Part shown: positions 27,738 through 38,526 of the stretch, one piece after another
Numbering within the stretch: position 1 is the first letter of the stretch
Layout of the letters: each line of letters opens with the position of its first letter
Assembly (NCBI GenBank): GCA_037693485.1
Contig: CM075351.1
Span: 12,829,001 to 12,893,000, forward strand
Direction: 5' to 3'
DNA: 64,000 nt
From: Kitagawia praeruptora
Lineage: Eukaryota; Streptophyta; Magnoliopsida; Apiales; Apiaceae
The notes under the pieces: model-generated
The model's input: only the letters and a program-made list of their open reading frames with translations
The model's database searches: none
What the model was told of the DNA's origin: nothing
Translations under genes and position numbers: made by a program

Positions 27738-28230
27738 TTTCAAATGTACTAACATAAAAATAATAAAAAAGCCTAGATAGAACGTGATTCGACCCACGTA
27801 CCTAAAATGATCGTTATATTTAATGAAAGTTCTAATTAATAAAGATTTAAGATTCAAATTTTGTAAAAAACATGTTAAGAAATTTTAAATTTTATTATTA
27901 ATGAGTATCGAACTCTCAATATCATCCATCAGTACTGTTATATTATCCATCTTACACTTTTTTTCTATACTAATTTTATATAACCAATGGTTTTATTAAT
28001 TTATTAATGGAATAAAAAAATTATTTTTCATTAAAAAGATAATTTGAGTCTTTTAATATTCGACTTTAATATTATAATATTATTTTTCCATGGATTAATA
28101 AAACAAATTATCGGGCCATAAATCCATGAAAAAATCAGTTTTAATTTATTAATAAAGTAATTAATATTTGTTTTTAATTAGCTAGAAAATAGAAATTACA
28201 GCTCCACAAATTAGTAAAAAAGAAAGGAAA
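26981..28230. other. AT-rich interior of the CACTA left arm
   Basis: No gene recognised. It contains a (TA)n microsatellite at about 27701-27731. Confidence 0.5.
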
Positions 28231-28560
28231 TTACTTAATCACACGTTCTACACAATCATCTCTGCAAAACCCTCTACATCGATCACGTTCGTTCTTCTCT
28301 CTACAAACCCAGTTCATCTCTTTAATCACGTTTTTAACCTAGGTAATCATCATCTCTTTGTAATTTCTAAACTATGTTATGTGCGAATTACTTGTAATAC
28401 GTTCTGTTCTATGTAGTTAATTTGTATGTGTTCAATTTGTTTAATTTTGATGGATGGAATGTATAAAGATTGTGCATTTTGTGTCTATTAGGTAAATATT
28501 GGATTATTGGATTGTGTCTATTGGATTATTAGAGGCTGCTGGTAGTTTTTGTGTCAATTT
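28231..28560 (+). promoter_or_regulatory. Possible leader of the CACTA transposase transcript
   Basis: 28250-28340 is pyrimidine-rich (TTCTTCTCTCTACAAACCC, CTCTTTAATCACG) and ends in AACCTAG|GTAATCATC, which looks like a leader exon with an intron donor. Just downstream, TTGTGTCTATTAGGTAAATAT and shorter relatives are repeated between about 28480 and 28620. That this is the transposase leader is inference from position. Confidence 0.35.
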
Positions 28561-28737
28561 CCAAACATTTTTGTGTCTATTAGGTAAATATGGGATTATT
28601 GTGTCTATTGCTTTTTGTTTGATAATGAATAAATAGTTTAGTATGAATGTATAATGATGATTTGGAGGAAGAAAGTGACAAAAGAAAATATATTGTTTAT
28701 AATTGAATGCTTTGAGTTTTTGTTAATACATGGGACC

Positions 28738-29301
28738 TTAACTGAGCCCCAGTGTTCTATTCCCTTTATGAGCCCCTAAATCATGATCCCCATTAACACC
28801 ATTGTAATTCCACTCTGAATAATCATCAGTAAAGTATATCCTATTCCCTTTACACTCAGGAAACTCAGAAGCCGACATTGCCAATGAAGAATTCTCCCCA
28901 AGAAACAAAGCCCTGTCACCCAAACTGTTGAAAGCCTCCCACTTTACCCCTTTGGAATTCAATCTAGACAGTTGAAATTCAGTTGTCTTATATATAATAT
29001 CAAGCTGACTCGAATCACCATTAAATTCGAGCTCCAAATACCGAGTAACCAAAAACAATTCATCCTTACAAGCCACCAAATATTGCATATCACCACCAAC
29101 TATATGTGGTGTATTAATAAACGAAACATAAGGCTTATCGCCATTTAAATCGCACGCAGCAATTTCACCATACTTATTCACAGCCATAAACATTCCATGA
29201 TAATAAACAACATCCTCACAATAACCATGTGCTTCTTCAATAAATTTCCAAGAAAGCTCACCATTTTTACAGTAAGCAAGATCACCGGTCTGATAGGTGC
29301 C
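28738..29301 (-). pseudogene. Captured fragment of a DUF295 (KIB-type) F-box family gene
   Basis: The minus-strand frame is open from GGC at 29301 back to TAA 28740-28738, about 188 codons. An in-frame stop lies just upstream at 29304-29302. It has the hallmark of the DUF295/KIB beta-propeller domain: LGDRALFLGENSS, SASEFPECKGNRIYFTDDY, and upstream GDLAYCKNGELSWKFIEE and YYHGMFMAVNKYGEI. The F-box end and the final part of the domain are missing, and it opposes the transposase gene. This fits transduplication of a host gene by a CACTA element. It is probably not functional as an F-box protein. Confidence 0.82.
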
Positions 29302-29499
29302 TTAACTACCCTGACACTTTTCCTGAAATGTTATTTATCATTTATATTCAATAAAACTTATAAACTAGTGGATCGAGTTAACATTGATTACTTGTAAGGA
29401 TTAAGTACTACATGTATATATATGCTTTATAAGGAATGAAATTAAGAAATTCAATCATAATACCAATAAAATGAAGTAATATAACAATTTATAATATAA

Positions 29500-32400
29500 A
29501 TGCACCTGTCTAAATTTAGGTACCCGCGGTATCATGAACTTCTCTTAGACCGTAGTTGGATGGCACGACGAAAGTCTAGTACTCAGATAGGTGCTACGAC
29601 TGAATTTAGAGAAGGTTGTCAAGTGTTTTTGGAATATGCATATAGTCACCCAGAATGTGTGAATGAGAAGAACCAGATACGATGTCCCTGTTGGAAATGT
29701 AAGAATAATAATTATTTGGATAGAAATATGGTAAACTACCATTTACTTATATCTGGGTTCATGAGAAATTACGAAGAATGCTGGTGGGCACATGGGCAGA
29801 GAAGAGATGGTGTCTACACGAATAACAATCCGGGCCAGATTACGAAGAATGCTGGTTCGTAATATTTCAGGGCCAGATTTTGATTGGGAACAAGCCAGAG
29901 AACAACCTATGAATTCTGATGCCAAGGCCTTTTCGAAGTTATCAGAAGAGGGCAGGGAGCCGTTGTGGCATGGTTGCACCAAACACACTAAATTATCTGC
30001 AGTGGCGACATTACTCAACATCAAGGCTGATCACAACATGAGCCATGAGTGTTTTGAGTCTCTCTTGAAGGCCATTAAGAGTATGTTGCCCGACGATGAA
30101 ATATTACCTGATAATTATTACTTTTGTAAGAAAATGGTGAAGAAGTTGGGGCTTGGATACCAAAAGATCGATGCATGTCCCAACGATTGCATGTTATTTT
30201 ATAAGGAAAATGAAAAAATGACGAAGTGCACGGTTTGCGGCCATGATCGGTTTAAACCTAATAAGCAGGGGCTGACTATAAAAAAATCATCTATACCTTT
30301 GAAGATTCTAAGGTATTTTCCTATAACAGATCGGCTTAAAAGATTATACATGTCTTCAAGGACAGCTGAACATATGCGGTGGCATGCGAAATCTCCGGCT
30401 AAAGATGGAGAACTAAATCATCCCGCAGATGGGCAGGCTTGGAAAGATTTTAACAAAACACATCCTCAGTTTGCATCGGAACCTAGAAATGTGAGGCTTG
30501 GGTTGTCAACTGATGGTTTCAACCCGTTTGGCCACTCAGCTGTCCCATACTCATGTTGGCCCGTGATTGTTACTCCGTATAATCTGCCTCCTTGGATGTG
30601 TATGAAACAGCCATACATGTTTCTTTCACTCATGATTCCTGGTCCTAAAAGTCCTGGAAAGAACTTAGATGTTTACTTGAGGCCTCTTATAGACGAGTTG
30701 AAGGTTTTGTGGAAAGATGGAGTACAAACTTGGGATGTTTCAACGAAAACAAATTTCAACCTTAGGGCAGCGCTTATGTGGACTATAAGCGACTCCCGGC
30801 TTATGGTATGTTAGCTGGATGGAGCACACATGGTAAGTTGGCTTGTCCGTATTGCATGGAGCATACCAAGTCTTTCACTCTACAAAAAGGTCGAAAGCCT
30901 TGCTGGTTTGATTGTCATCGTCGGTTCCTGCCAGCAGATCACCCGTTTCGAAGAAATAGAGAAAATTTTAGGAAAGGGAAAGTGGAAACTGTTATGCCTG
31001 TGCCACGATTGTCGGGAAAGGAGATGTCAGCCCGTGTGATGAGACTTCCGGCCGTCCCATTTGGTAAGAATGATAAGAAAATCAATGGGTTTGGCGAATC
31101 TCACAACTGGGTTCGGACAAGTATTTTTTGGGAATTGCCTTATTGGTCTACAAATTTGATTCGTCATAATCTGGATGTAATTCATGTCGAGAAGAATGTG
31201 TTCGACAATGTGTTTAACACCGTGATGAATGTTACAGGAAAGACAAAAGATAATGATAATGCACGTATGGACTTGAAAGATATTTGTAAACGTCCTACAT
31301 TAGAGCTTCAGGAATCTTCTAATGGTAAGAAAGTCAAACCGCATGCAAGGTACACATTGTCCAAAAAGCAAGTTGAAGATGTGTGTACATGGATTAAGTC
31401 TCTGAAACTACCAGATGGATATGCGTCAAATATTGCAAGGTGTGTTACGGATACGACACCGAATGGGAAATTGAAAGGGATGAAGAGTCATGACTGTCAT
31501 GTGTTCTTGGAAAGACTCCTGCCTATAGCATTTCGGGATCAGCTTTATAAACCAATATGGGATGCTTTGACAGAACTTAGTCATTTTTTTAATGACTTGT
31601 GTTCAAAAACATTAAATGAGAAGGACATGTCCGTACTTGAGAAGAACATTATAGAGATCACGTGTAAATTGGAGAAAATCTTTCCACCTGGTTTTTTTGA
31701 CTCTTTGGAGCATTTGACGATACATCTTCCATATGAAGCCCGTGTTGGGGGTCCGGTTCAATATAGGTGGATGTACCCTTTCGAGAGGTTGATGGGAATG
31801 CTTAAGAGGGCAGTGAAGAATAGAGCTTGTGTCGAGGGTTCGATATGCGAGGCATACAGTTTCAATGAGATATCTATGTTTGTCTCAGAATATTTCCCGG
31901 ACGAAGTCTTGACAAAGGCCAATCGCGTCCCGAGAAATGATGATGGGGGAAATGTTGAACTAAATGGCAGGCTTTCTGTTTTTGGTCTTTCGGGCCGCGC
32001 TTATGGAAAAGGGAAGCGCATATTCCTCGCTGAGAAAGAATTACATGCTGCACACAATTACATTCTTCTCAATTGCGAGGAGATTGACGAATATGTGAGG
32101 TACACATCATGTAAACTCTTAAATTTATAACCTGATCAGCCTTCCAATGATATGTGATATACATTCTAATATGTTAATGTTACAAATTTTGATCAGATTG
32201 TATGATGATGACTTAAAAGTGAAGCATCCTGGCATAACTGACAAAGATATTCAAATCAACCGTGCTAAAGATTTTGCACGTTGGATAAAGGACAAGGTAA
32301 GTTCACTTTCTTAAGTACAATATATATATACACACACTCTATATTAACTTTTGACTTGAATTAAAATGTAATAATATGGAATATTTGTAGGCTTTGAGTG

Positions 32401-33128
32401 AGGCATCGACGATTCCGGCTAATGTACAAGCCTTAGCTATGGGACCAGACATGGACCAAGTAAGCCGTAATGGTTACAAAGTAAATGGTTATGATTTTCA
32501 TACCAAGGCATACGGGCGCGGTAAAAGAACTACGAACTCAGGAGTGTGCGTCCTAGGAGATTCTTACAATGAGCTTAGTCAAGCCTTTTATGGGGAGTTG
32601 GAGGAAATCATAGAGTTGTCGTACAAAGGAACGTACGGGGGTTATGTTAACTTATTCAAGTGTCGGTGGTTCGATTCAGAGAAGGGAATACGTGTTGATA
32701 GACATGGAATTGTCGATATTGACGTACATAGGTCTGCTTACTTCAACGACCCTTTTGTTTTACCAACTCAAACAAAACAAGTTTACTACACTCCTAGTCC
32801 TGGTAAAAAAAGGGATAGGCCATCTTCAGACTGGCAAGCTATAATTCATACTCCCGCTCGCAGGCGTGAAGAAGTAGTCAATGGGGAGTTTTACCAAGAG
32901 GATATACTTCATAGACCTGCATTAATAAATGTGGACGATAATGAAGTAATTCAATTAGATGGTGGAGATGAACCACATGAGATAGATCCCGAGTTAATAC
33001 TAGTGCCAGATGACATTGATACGGAAGAGGAAGAGTTATTGATTGACACTGAGCCCGAGTCGGAGTCTGAAGGAGATGATGGTTATGAATCAGTACAAGA
33101 TGATTCTGACTCAGAATCTGACACTTAA
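29500..33128 (+). pseudogene. TNP2-like CACTA transposase gene (two frameshifts)
   Basis: The order of parts is as in plant En/Spm transposases. A transposase-associated domain (DRSWM, then CPCWKCKN) covers 29500-29800. The Transposase_21/TNP2 core covers about 30150-31140, with MRWHAK, RNVRLGLSTDGFNPFG, WDV and, after the break, CPYCMEHT. A DUF4218 region (about 31470-31900) follows, and after small introns a DUF4216 region (32391-33128). Exons I can support after the core: to 32099, 32197-32296 and 32391-33128. One frame break is at 29835-29865, where ATTACGAAGAATGCTGG, present at 29768, is copied again beside GGGCCAGATT repeats. The other is a one-base loss near 30790 (expected FPAYGML). 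The usual initial ATG of MDRSWM reads as a Leu codon, so the start is uncertain. No autonomous transposase is expected. Confidence 0.9.
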
Positions 33129-33474
33129 AACAATTAATTTGTTTCTGCTTTTGTTAATCATCATTGAACATTCATCAATCGAGTTATTAGTATAATCATT
33201 ATTAGTTTATTAGCTAATTATTACTTTAAGTGTTAGTTTATTAGATTCATGCCATGCTTCAGTTTTTCTTAGCAGTTTTTTTTTGGTTTGTTTGAATTTG
33301 TTTTATTATTTTTGTTTGTCTGATTCGTTGCTTATTAATTTTAGTAGTTTGTTTATCTTATGTATCTTGTATGTTGTTTTATAAAAGTACAAGTTTGTGT
33401 AAATAGACAAGAAACATGCTATTAGTTGTGTCCTTCTTTTAAAGACTTACTTATATTTAACAATATCTTTGTAG
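33129..33474. other. Intergenic stretch between the two CACTA genes
   Basis: T-rich non-coding DNA. It ends in TTTGTAG directly before the ATG of the next gene, so it may include a leader intron. Confidence 0.5.
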
Positions 33475-36400
33475 ATGGCTTCTGAAGCAACAGTCCCGAA
33501 AAAGCGTGGATTGGGTAGGGGGCCCAATGTAATCTCGAAAGCCCCTGCTAACCCAGATGAGCGGACTGTTATAGTGATTCGTCCTCCCCCAGATAACAAG
33601 TATGTTTCTACTCTTATTCAATTTTAAATATTACTTAACTTTCATTTGACATTCATTGAATAACCTGAAATGAAACTACATTCATGTGTATGTAACATAT
33701 TCTCTATGCTTGTGTATGTAAACTCTCGTGTTGTTTCAGGAATTATAAAGTACATAACTTCACTGTACTAGTAAACTTGCAAATCCTTCATAATCTGCTA
33801 TTGCAATGTATGTAATTCTGACTGTGAAGCTGCTACCAATGGCTATTTCTGTGAAATATGTGTATATAGATATGGAGGAGGCTTGCTGATTTTTGTGAAT
33901 TGTAATGTAATCTGTACTGATATAAAAATTATTGGAAGTTTTTCGAGATCTATACTGTTTCCTGAATTATATAGATGAGGATACTTTATGAATAAATTTT
34001 TGATGTGTGTTCTGAATTATATATATACTACAACTATAGATGTGGAGGAGACTTCCAGGGGCCTGATGTGGGGTCTGTTAATATTAATTTGATGCTAATA
34101 TTAATTTTACAACAACTGACCATGATGAAGATCTTTAATGACTATGTATCGAGTTTATCAAATTTAAGTTAGTTGGTGCAACTGGATAGCTGCACCATTT
34201 CATACAAGAACTGCAATTAGGAAAACTGAATCGCAGCAATGGTGTTCAGTTCGATTTTGGTTCCTAATTTTAGCAACCACACTACTTTGATTATGTTTAA
34301 GTTTTAGCTCCAAACGGCACCAATTCCTACTCAATATGGACCTACAGTCTGATCCTCTGAGGGCACCTAGAGTCTAAGAGGTATCCCGCATCTAGTCATC
34401 TATGCAAGATAATCAGATATATGTGGAGATTAATAGATTACTGCACTAGTGTCTAAAAGGCTTAGGTTATGAATGTGGCTCTTATAGTACTGGATTTAGT
34501 AGTAATACAAAAGCAAGTCAAGTTAATAACAAAAAACATTGAAAAAAAGAGAATAAATAGTCAAGAACATACCTGGTACAAAGTGAGCTTAATGGAGTGC
34601 TTAGGAGAACATATGTGTATGGTCTGTGTACGTTAAAATGACGGTCTGTTAATATTAATTTGATGCTAATATTAATTTTACAACAACTGACTATGATGAA
34701 GATCTTTAATGACTATGTATCGAGTTTATCAAATTTAAGTTAGTTGGTGCAACTGGATAACTGCACCATTTCATACAAGAACTGCAATTTAAGTTAGGTG
34801 GATAACTACATTTTTTAACGTTTTGAAACCAATTAATTAAATAGTTTGTGACTCTATTGTTGTATATTGTAGTGCTTTTACAGACCACAAAATCGTGAAG
34901 TGCATCTCACAGTTGTGCGTTCAGAATTGGCCTACTGCCGCAATTACGTGGGCTAGCACACCTCTCGCCCACAAGGATGCAGTTTGGGCGGAATTTCAGG
35001 TACATAGTCTATTGTAAATATGTTCTCATTTACTGTCTGTTGTCATTTTTTTTATCTAGTAAATAAACTTGTATTTATATCCCCTTTGTAAACTTCATTT
35101 GCGGAAACGTTATAGGTGGGCTGAAGAGGATGGTCCAGTGATATCTACGCTTTTCTGGAAGAAGTGTGCCGAGCGTACCAAAGACATCCTTTCAAGAGAA
35201 CGCGAGAAGGCCCTACATAATGCTGACATTGACCATCGGGGACGTGCATTGGAACACATGCACGAGTATAGCCCCTGGTGGTGCAGTGCTCAAATATGGA
35301 CTGAGATGTGTAATCAGTGGAGAGATGAGAATTGGGTGAAGAGGCGCAAGACAGCTTCCAGTAACAGAGCTGGAGGTGGCGAAAAGGCCAAAGGTACTTA
35401 CAAGGGCGGCAACATCTCCCAGCTACAGCATCTGACTGTCAAGGTATGTATTAATATTTTTAATTTGTTTACAATCATGAACTGTAAAAATCACATGGTT
35501 ATTACTTCATAATATCGGGATTATGTCATGTACAGGAGTCTCAGTCTGAGGTCCCTATCGATTGGTTGGATGTGTATGTGGAAACTCGTGATGGTCTGCC
35601 CGATGCTATCAATATAGCGGTAATAAATTTTAATGGTTTTTGTTTTAAGTGTATTTATATTGAATTTATGATTTACATTAATGTATAGATCTGTTAGAAA
35701 ATTCATTAACAGAACTTTCATAATTAGAAACTTTGTGGACAGAAGATTATTGTCATGGAGAAACTTGGCTCATAATTGTTTGAATGACTTAAGAGTTGTC
35801 AGATGATACCCAAAAAGACTGAAGATGTTGTTATCGTACTAGCATTTCAAGTTAGATTTTGTAAAAACTATCAATGTGAACATGTGCCTAAACTGTCTGT
35901 CTACCAGTTTATGCAAAACAAGTTCCCTGTTTCTGCATTCTGCCTATTTTCCTGCATAATGTGCAGAAAACTGAAACAGGCTCTGAATATAACTATCTTC
36001 TCAATCCGTGAATACACTCAGCCTTTTCAGAAAAGTATCCTATTCTACAGTTAACCTGATGCCTCGCTTAAGTTACATCCACCATGCATAAAGAGACCAA
36101 TATGACTGATTATTATAAATTTGACTATGTAGCAACTGAGTGCTTAAGCAACCTTTCTTGGATCACTCTATTAATGCATACTTTATGTTATATTTTAAGC
36201 AATTTGTATTTAACTATTTAATCATTAATGTGATGACAGAATACTTATCGTCATTTATTTGACGAGCGGTATCCTGAGGGCACTGAACGTCCACAGTTTG
36301 ATCAGGAGTTATGGGAGAGAGCATCCATTGTCAAGAAGAATTATGTGAAAGGGCAAGGACAAAGACGCCGCTCATCCATCTATGGCTCCACATGCAGCAC

Positions 36401-36762
36401 ACAATCTTCACAATCATCGAGCCAGCCATCTGTTCATACTCCGGCTGATTGTGTGAAATCTATATGTCAAAATCGCGAGCTTCTTCTTCAACTGGCAGGC
36501 CATTTGGGGGCTATGGATCCCGGGGATCTGGCTCGTGCAGTAGCGGCGGCATCACAGCAACAGCAGCAGCATCAGGGCGGCGATGAGGTATTGTATTTAG
36601 TAAACCTACCTGAATTTCTATTCTTTATTTTCTTGAATGGAGGAGCTAATTTGTTACACATAGTCATATAAATACCATGTATAAGTAATATTCTTTTTTT
36701 TTGTTTCGTTACTTTAGGGATCACATGATGATCGTGATGACGAGTTTGGCGGATCTTCATAG
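33475..36762 (+). CDS. Second CACTA gene, TNPA-like / Transposase_24 family
   Basis: A multi-exon gene with good splice signals: 33475-33599, 34873-34999, an exon ending at 35443 (its start is uncertain, near 35060-35116), 35536-35619, 36241-36587 and 36718-36762 (TAG). Exon 2 reads DHKIVKCISQLCVQNW...WAEF. The large exon has RWAEEDGPVISTLFWKKCAERTK, then W-NEMCNQWRDENW-like sequence, KRRKTASSNR and KGGNISQLQHLTVK. These fit the plant Ptta/En/Spm Transposase_24 type. Exon 5 holds RYPEGTERPQFDQ, RRRSS and a glutamine run. I see no stop in the exons. In En/Spm the second protein binds the subterminal repeats. It may be intact although the main transposase is broken. Confidence 0.8.
34072..34789 (+). 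repeat. Direct duplication in the first intron of the TNPA-like gene
   Basis: A block of about 146 bp starting GGTCTGTTAATATTAATTTG occurs at 34072-34217 and again at 34644-34789, with very few differences (CTGACCATG/CTGACTATG, GGATAG/GGATAA). Unique sequence lies between. This looks like a recent segmental duplication within the element. Confidence 0.88.
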
Positions 36763-37069
36763 GATGTCTTGTCAGTTGTCACAGTAATTTTCCGTTGTAT
36801 TAGTACTTGGTTGCATTTATGATTCCGTACTTTAGTACTTGGATGATATTCAAGCTATGGTTGACTTGTTTGCTTTTAAGATTATGTAAAATATTTGATC
36901 TTTTATATTAATCTGTTTTGCTCATTTGGATTGGATTCGAGGAAATGTTTTATAATGTTTATAATAGGTCTTGCCAAATTAGATGGTTGTATTGTTACTA
37001 TTGTTTTGGACAAACAGGTATCAAACAAAAAAATCTGCTAAAAGAAAAAAAATCAAAATTTTGAAAAAT
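36763..37069. other. 3' flank of the TNPA-like gene
   Basis: Non-coding. Probable 3' untranslated sequence, with no other feature. Confidence 0.5.
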
Positions 37070-37655
37070 CATTATCACCGACCGATTTCAATAGCTAAAA
37101 TTTGTCGCACTTTTAGTGACCGAAAATTGGTAGCTAAAGCCCGTCGCAATAATTAGCGACCGAAATCTGTAGCTACAGTTAGGCGCAAGAAATATTAATT
37201 TTAGTGACAGAATTTGGTAGCTAAATTTAGTAGCAACCATTAGCGACGGATAACAGTAGCAAATGTTTGTCGCAAGAAATACTACCTTTAGTGACAACAT
37301 TCCGTAGCAAAATATAGTAGCAATCTATAGAGACTGCGGCCGGTAGCTAATGTAGTCGCTATAGTTAGTTACAGTAATCTGTAGCAAAATATAGTCACAA
37401 ATAATAGCGACCACATTCCGTTGCAGATTTAGTCGCGGACACGTGGATTTTGACCCTACTGATGCTGACTCATCTTTGCGACCGGGCCGGTCGCAAAAGG
37501 CCGTCGCTAAGGAAGCGATCGCAAAAAGCCGTTGCAAAGTGTCTATTTGCGACTAATTTTTCTGCTACTACTGTTAGCGACCGGAAACGGTCGCTGAAGC
37601 CTATCAGCTACAGAATCCGGTCGCTGATATGCGGTCGCTGATAGAGCTGTTTCTT
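37070..37655. repeat. Right subterminal repeat array of the CACTA element
   Basis: A dense array of TTAGCGACCG, GTAGCTAAA, TAGTCGC and GGTCGCTGA motifs in both orientations, a mirror of the left array. Confidence 0.88.
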
Positions 37656-37661
37656 GTAGTG

Positions 37662-38520
37662 TATAGGATTTTTTTATCTAGATTTTGTTTTTGTTTTACT
37701 CGAGGACGAGCAAAAGATAAGTATAGGGGCATTTGATAAGTGCATATTTTTGCATATTTTTATTACCTATTTATTGCTTGAACTCGTATTTTAATAACTT
37801 ATTTTGTTGCATTTCAGGAAATTCGTGAATAAATAAAGAAATGGCAAAATAAAGAAATAAAGAGCAATGAAGGAAAAAAGAGGAAGAAAAAGGACTTAAA
37901 AGAAAAGAGGAAAAAGAATTAGGAGCTTGGTGGAAAGGGAATCTTGGAGGACATGTGAAAGGTGGAGATCATCCCAACACACTACATAAGTGTATGGCCA
38001 AGATCAACTCTTCAAAGCTTAAAGGGGAAGAAACAAATAGATGGCTAGGATTGCTCCACCACATTTAGAAGGTGTAGGGCCAAGATTAACCCAACACACC
38101 CCTAAACCCTAATTCTTATCCTATAAATACCCCCTCATCCCCCTTGTATTTGACACTCTAGATTTTAGTATAGTTTTAGGATAGTATAAATTTTATTTCT
38201 CTTGTTCTCTAGTTAAATTTTGTAAACACTTTACTTTTATTAATGCAAGCTTTTATTTCTCTTGTTCTTTACATCTTGCTCTCTTCTTTTCATCTTTTGG
38301 TTATGACCCATTTCGATTTTGACAAGTGAATAAAGTAGCAAATATGCTAATCGGAGCCTCTTAGATTTACTTTTAATATTATAGATTTATTTCGTGTTGC
38401 GTTAATTTTGATGTAATGTTTCTAGATCTACTATCTATGCTCGCATGTGCTTCTTTTAAAATTTTCGGCATCATTTTCACTTTCTGACAACCACTTACTT
38501 TGGCTTAAACATATTTTGCG
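37662..38520 (+). mobile_element. Athila-1 remnant, polypurine tract and start of 3' LTR
   Basis: This continues the Athila-1 sequence after the CACTA element. CTCGAGGACGAGCAAAAGAT and AAGTATAGGGGCATT (polypurine tract) lead into an LTR that starts TGATAAGTGCATATTTTTGC at 37734. The LTR has a TATA-like CCTATAAATACCCC near 38120. Its 3' end is not seen. At about 38520 the sequence passes into the LINE. Confidence 0.8.
37734..38520 (+). repeat. Truncated 3' LTR of Athila-1
   Basis: It starts TGATAAGTGCATA right after the polypurine tract. It shares with the other Athila LTR a CAGGAAAT-AATAAATAAA-AATGGC stretch soon after the start. About 790 bp are visible against 1585 bp in the other Athila. 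No matching continuation was recognised beyond the LINE. Confidence 0.7.
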
Positions 38521-38526
38521 TTCAGG

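Larger units (their letters stand above)
26266..37661 (+). mobile_element. CACTA (En/Spm) DNA transposon
   Basis: The 11,396-bp element starts CACTACAAGAAAAAG and ends with the complement CTGTTTCTTGTAGTG. It is flanked by the 3-bp TSD TAT (26263-26265, 37662-37664). Both ends carry arrays of subterminal GCGACC/GGTCGC-type repeats. It encodes a TNP2-like transposase and a second, TNPA-like protein on the plus strand and carries a host gene fragment on the minus strand. It lies inside Athila-1. Confidence 0.96.
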
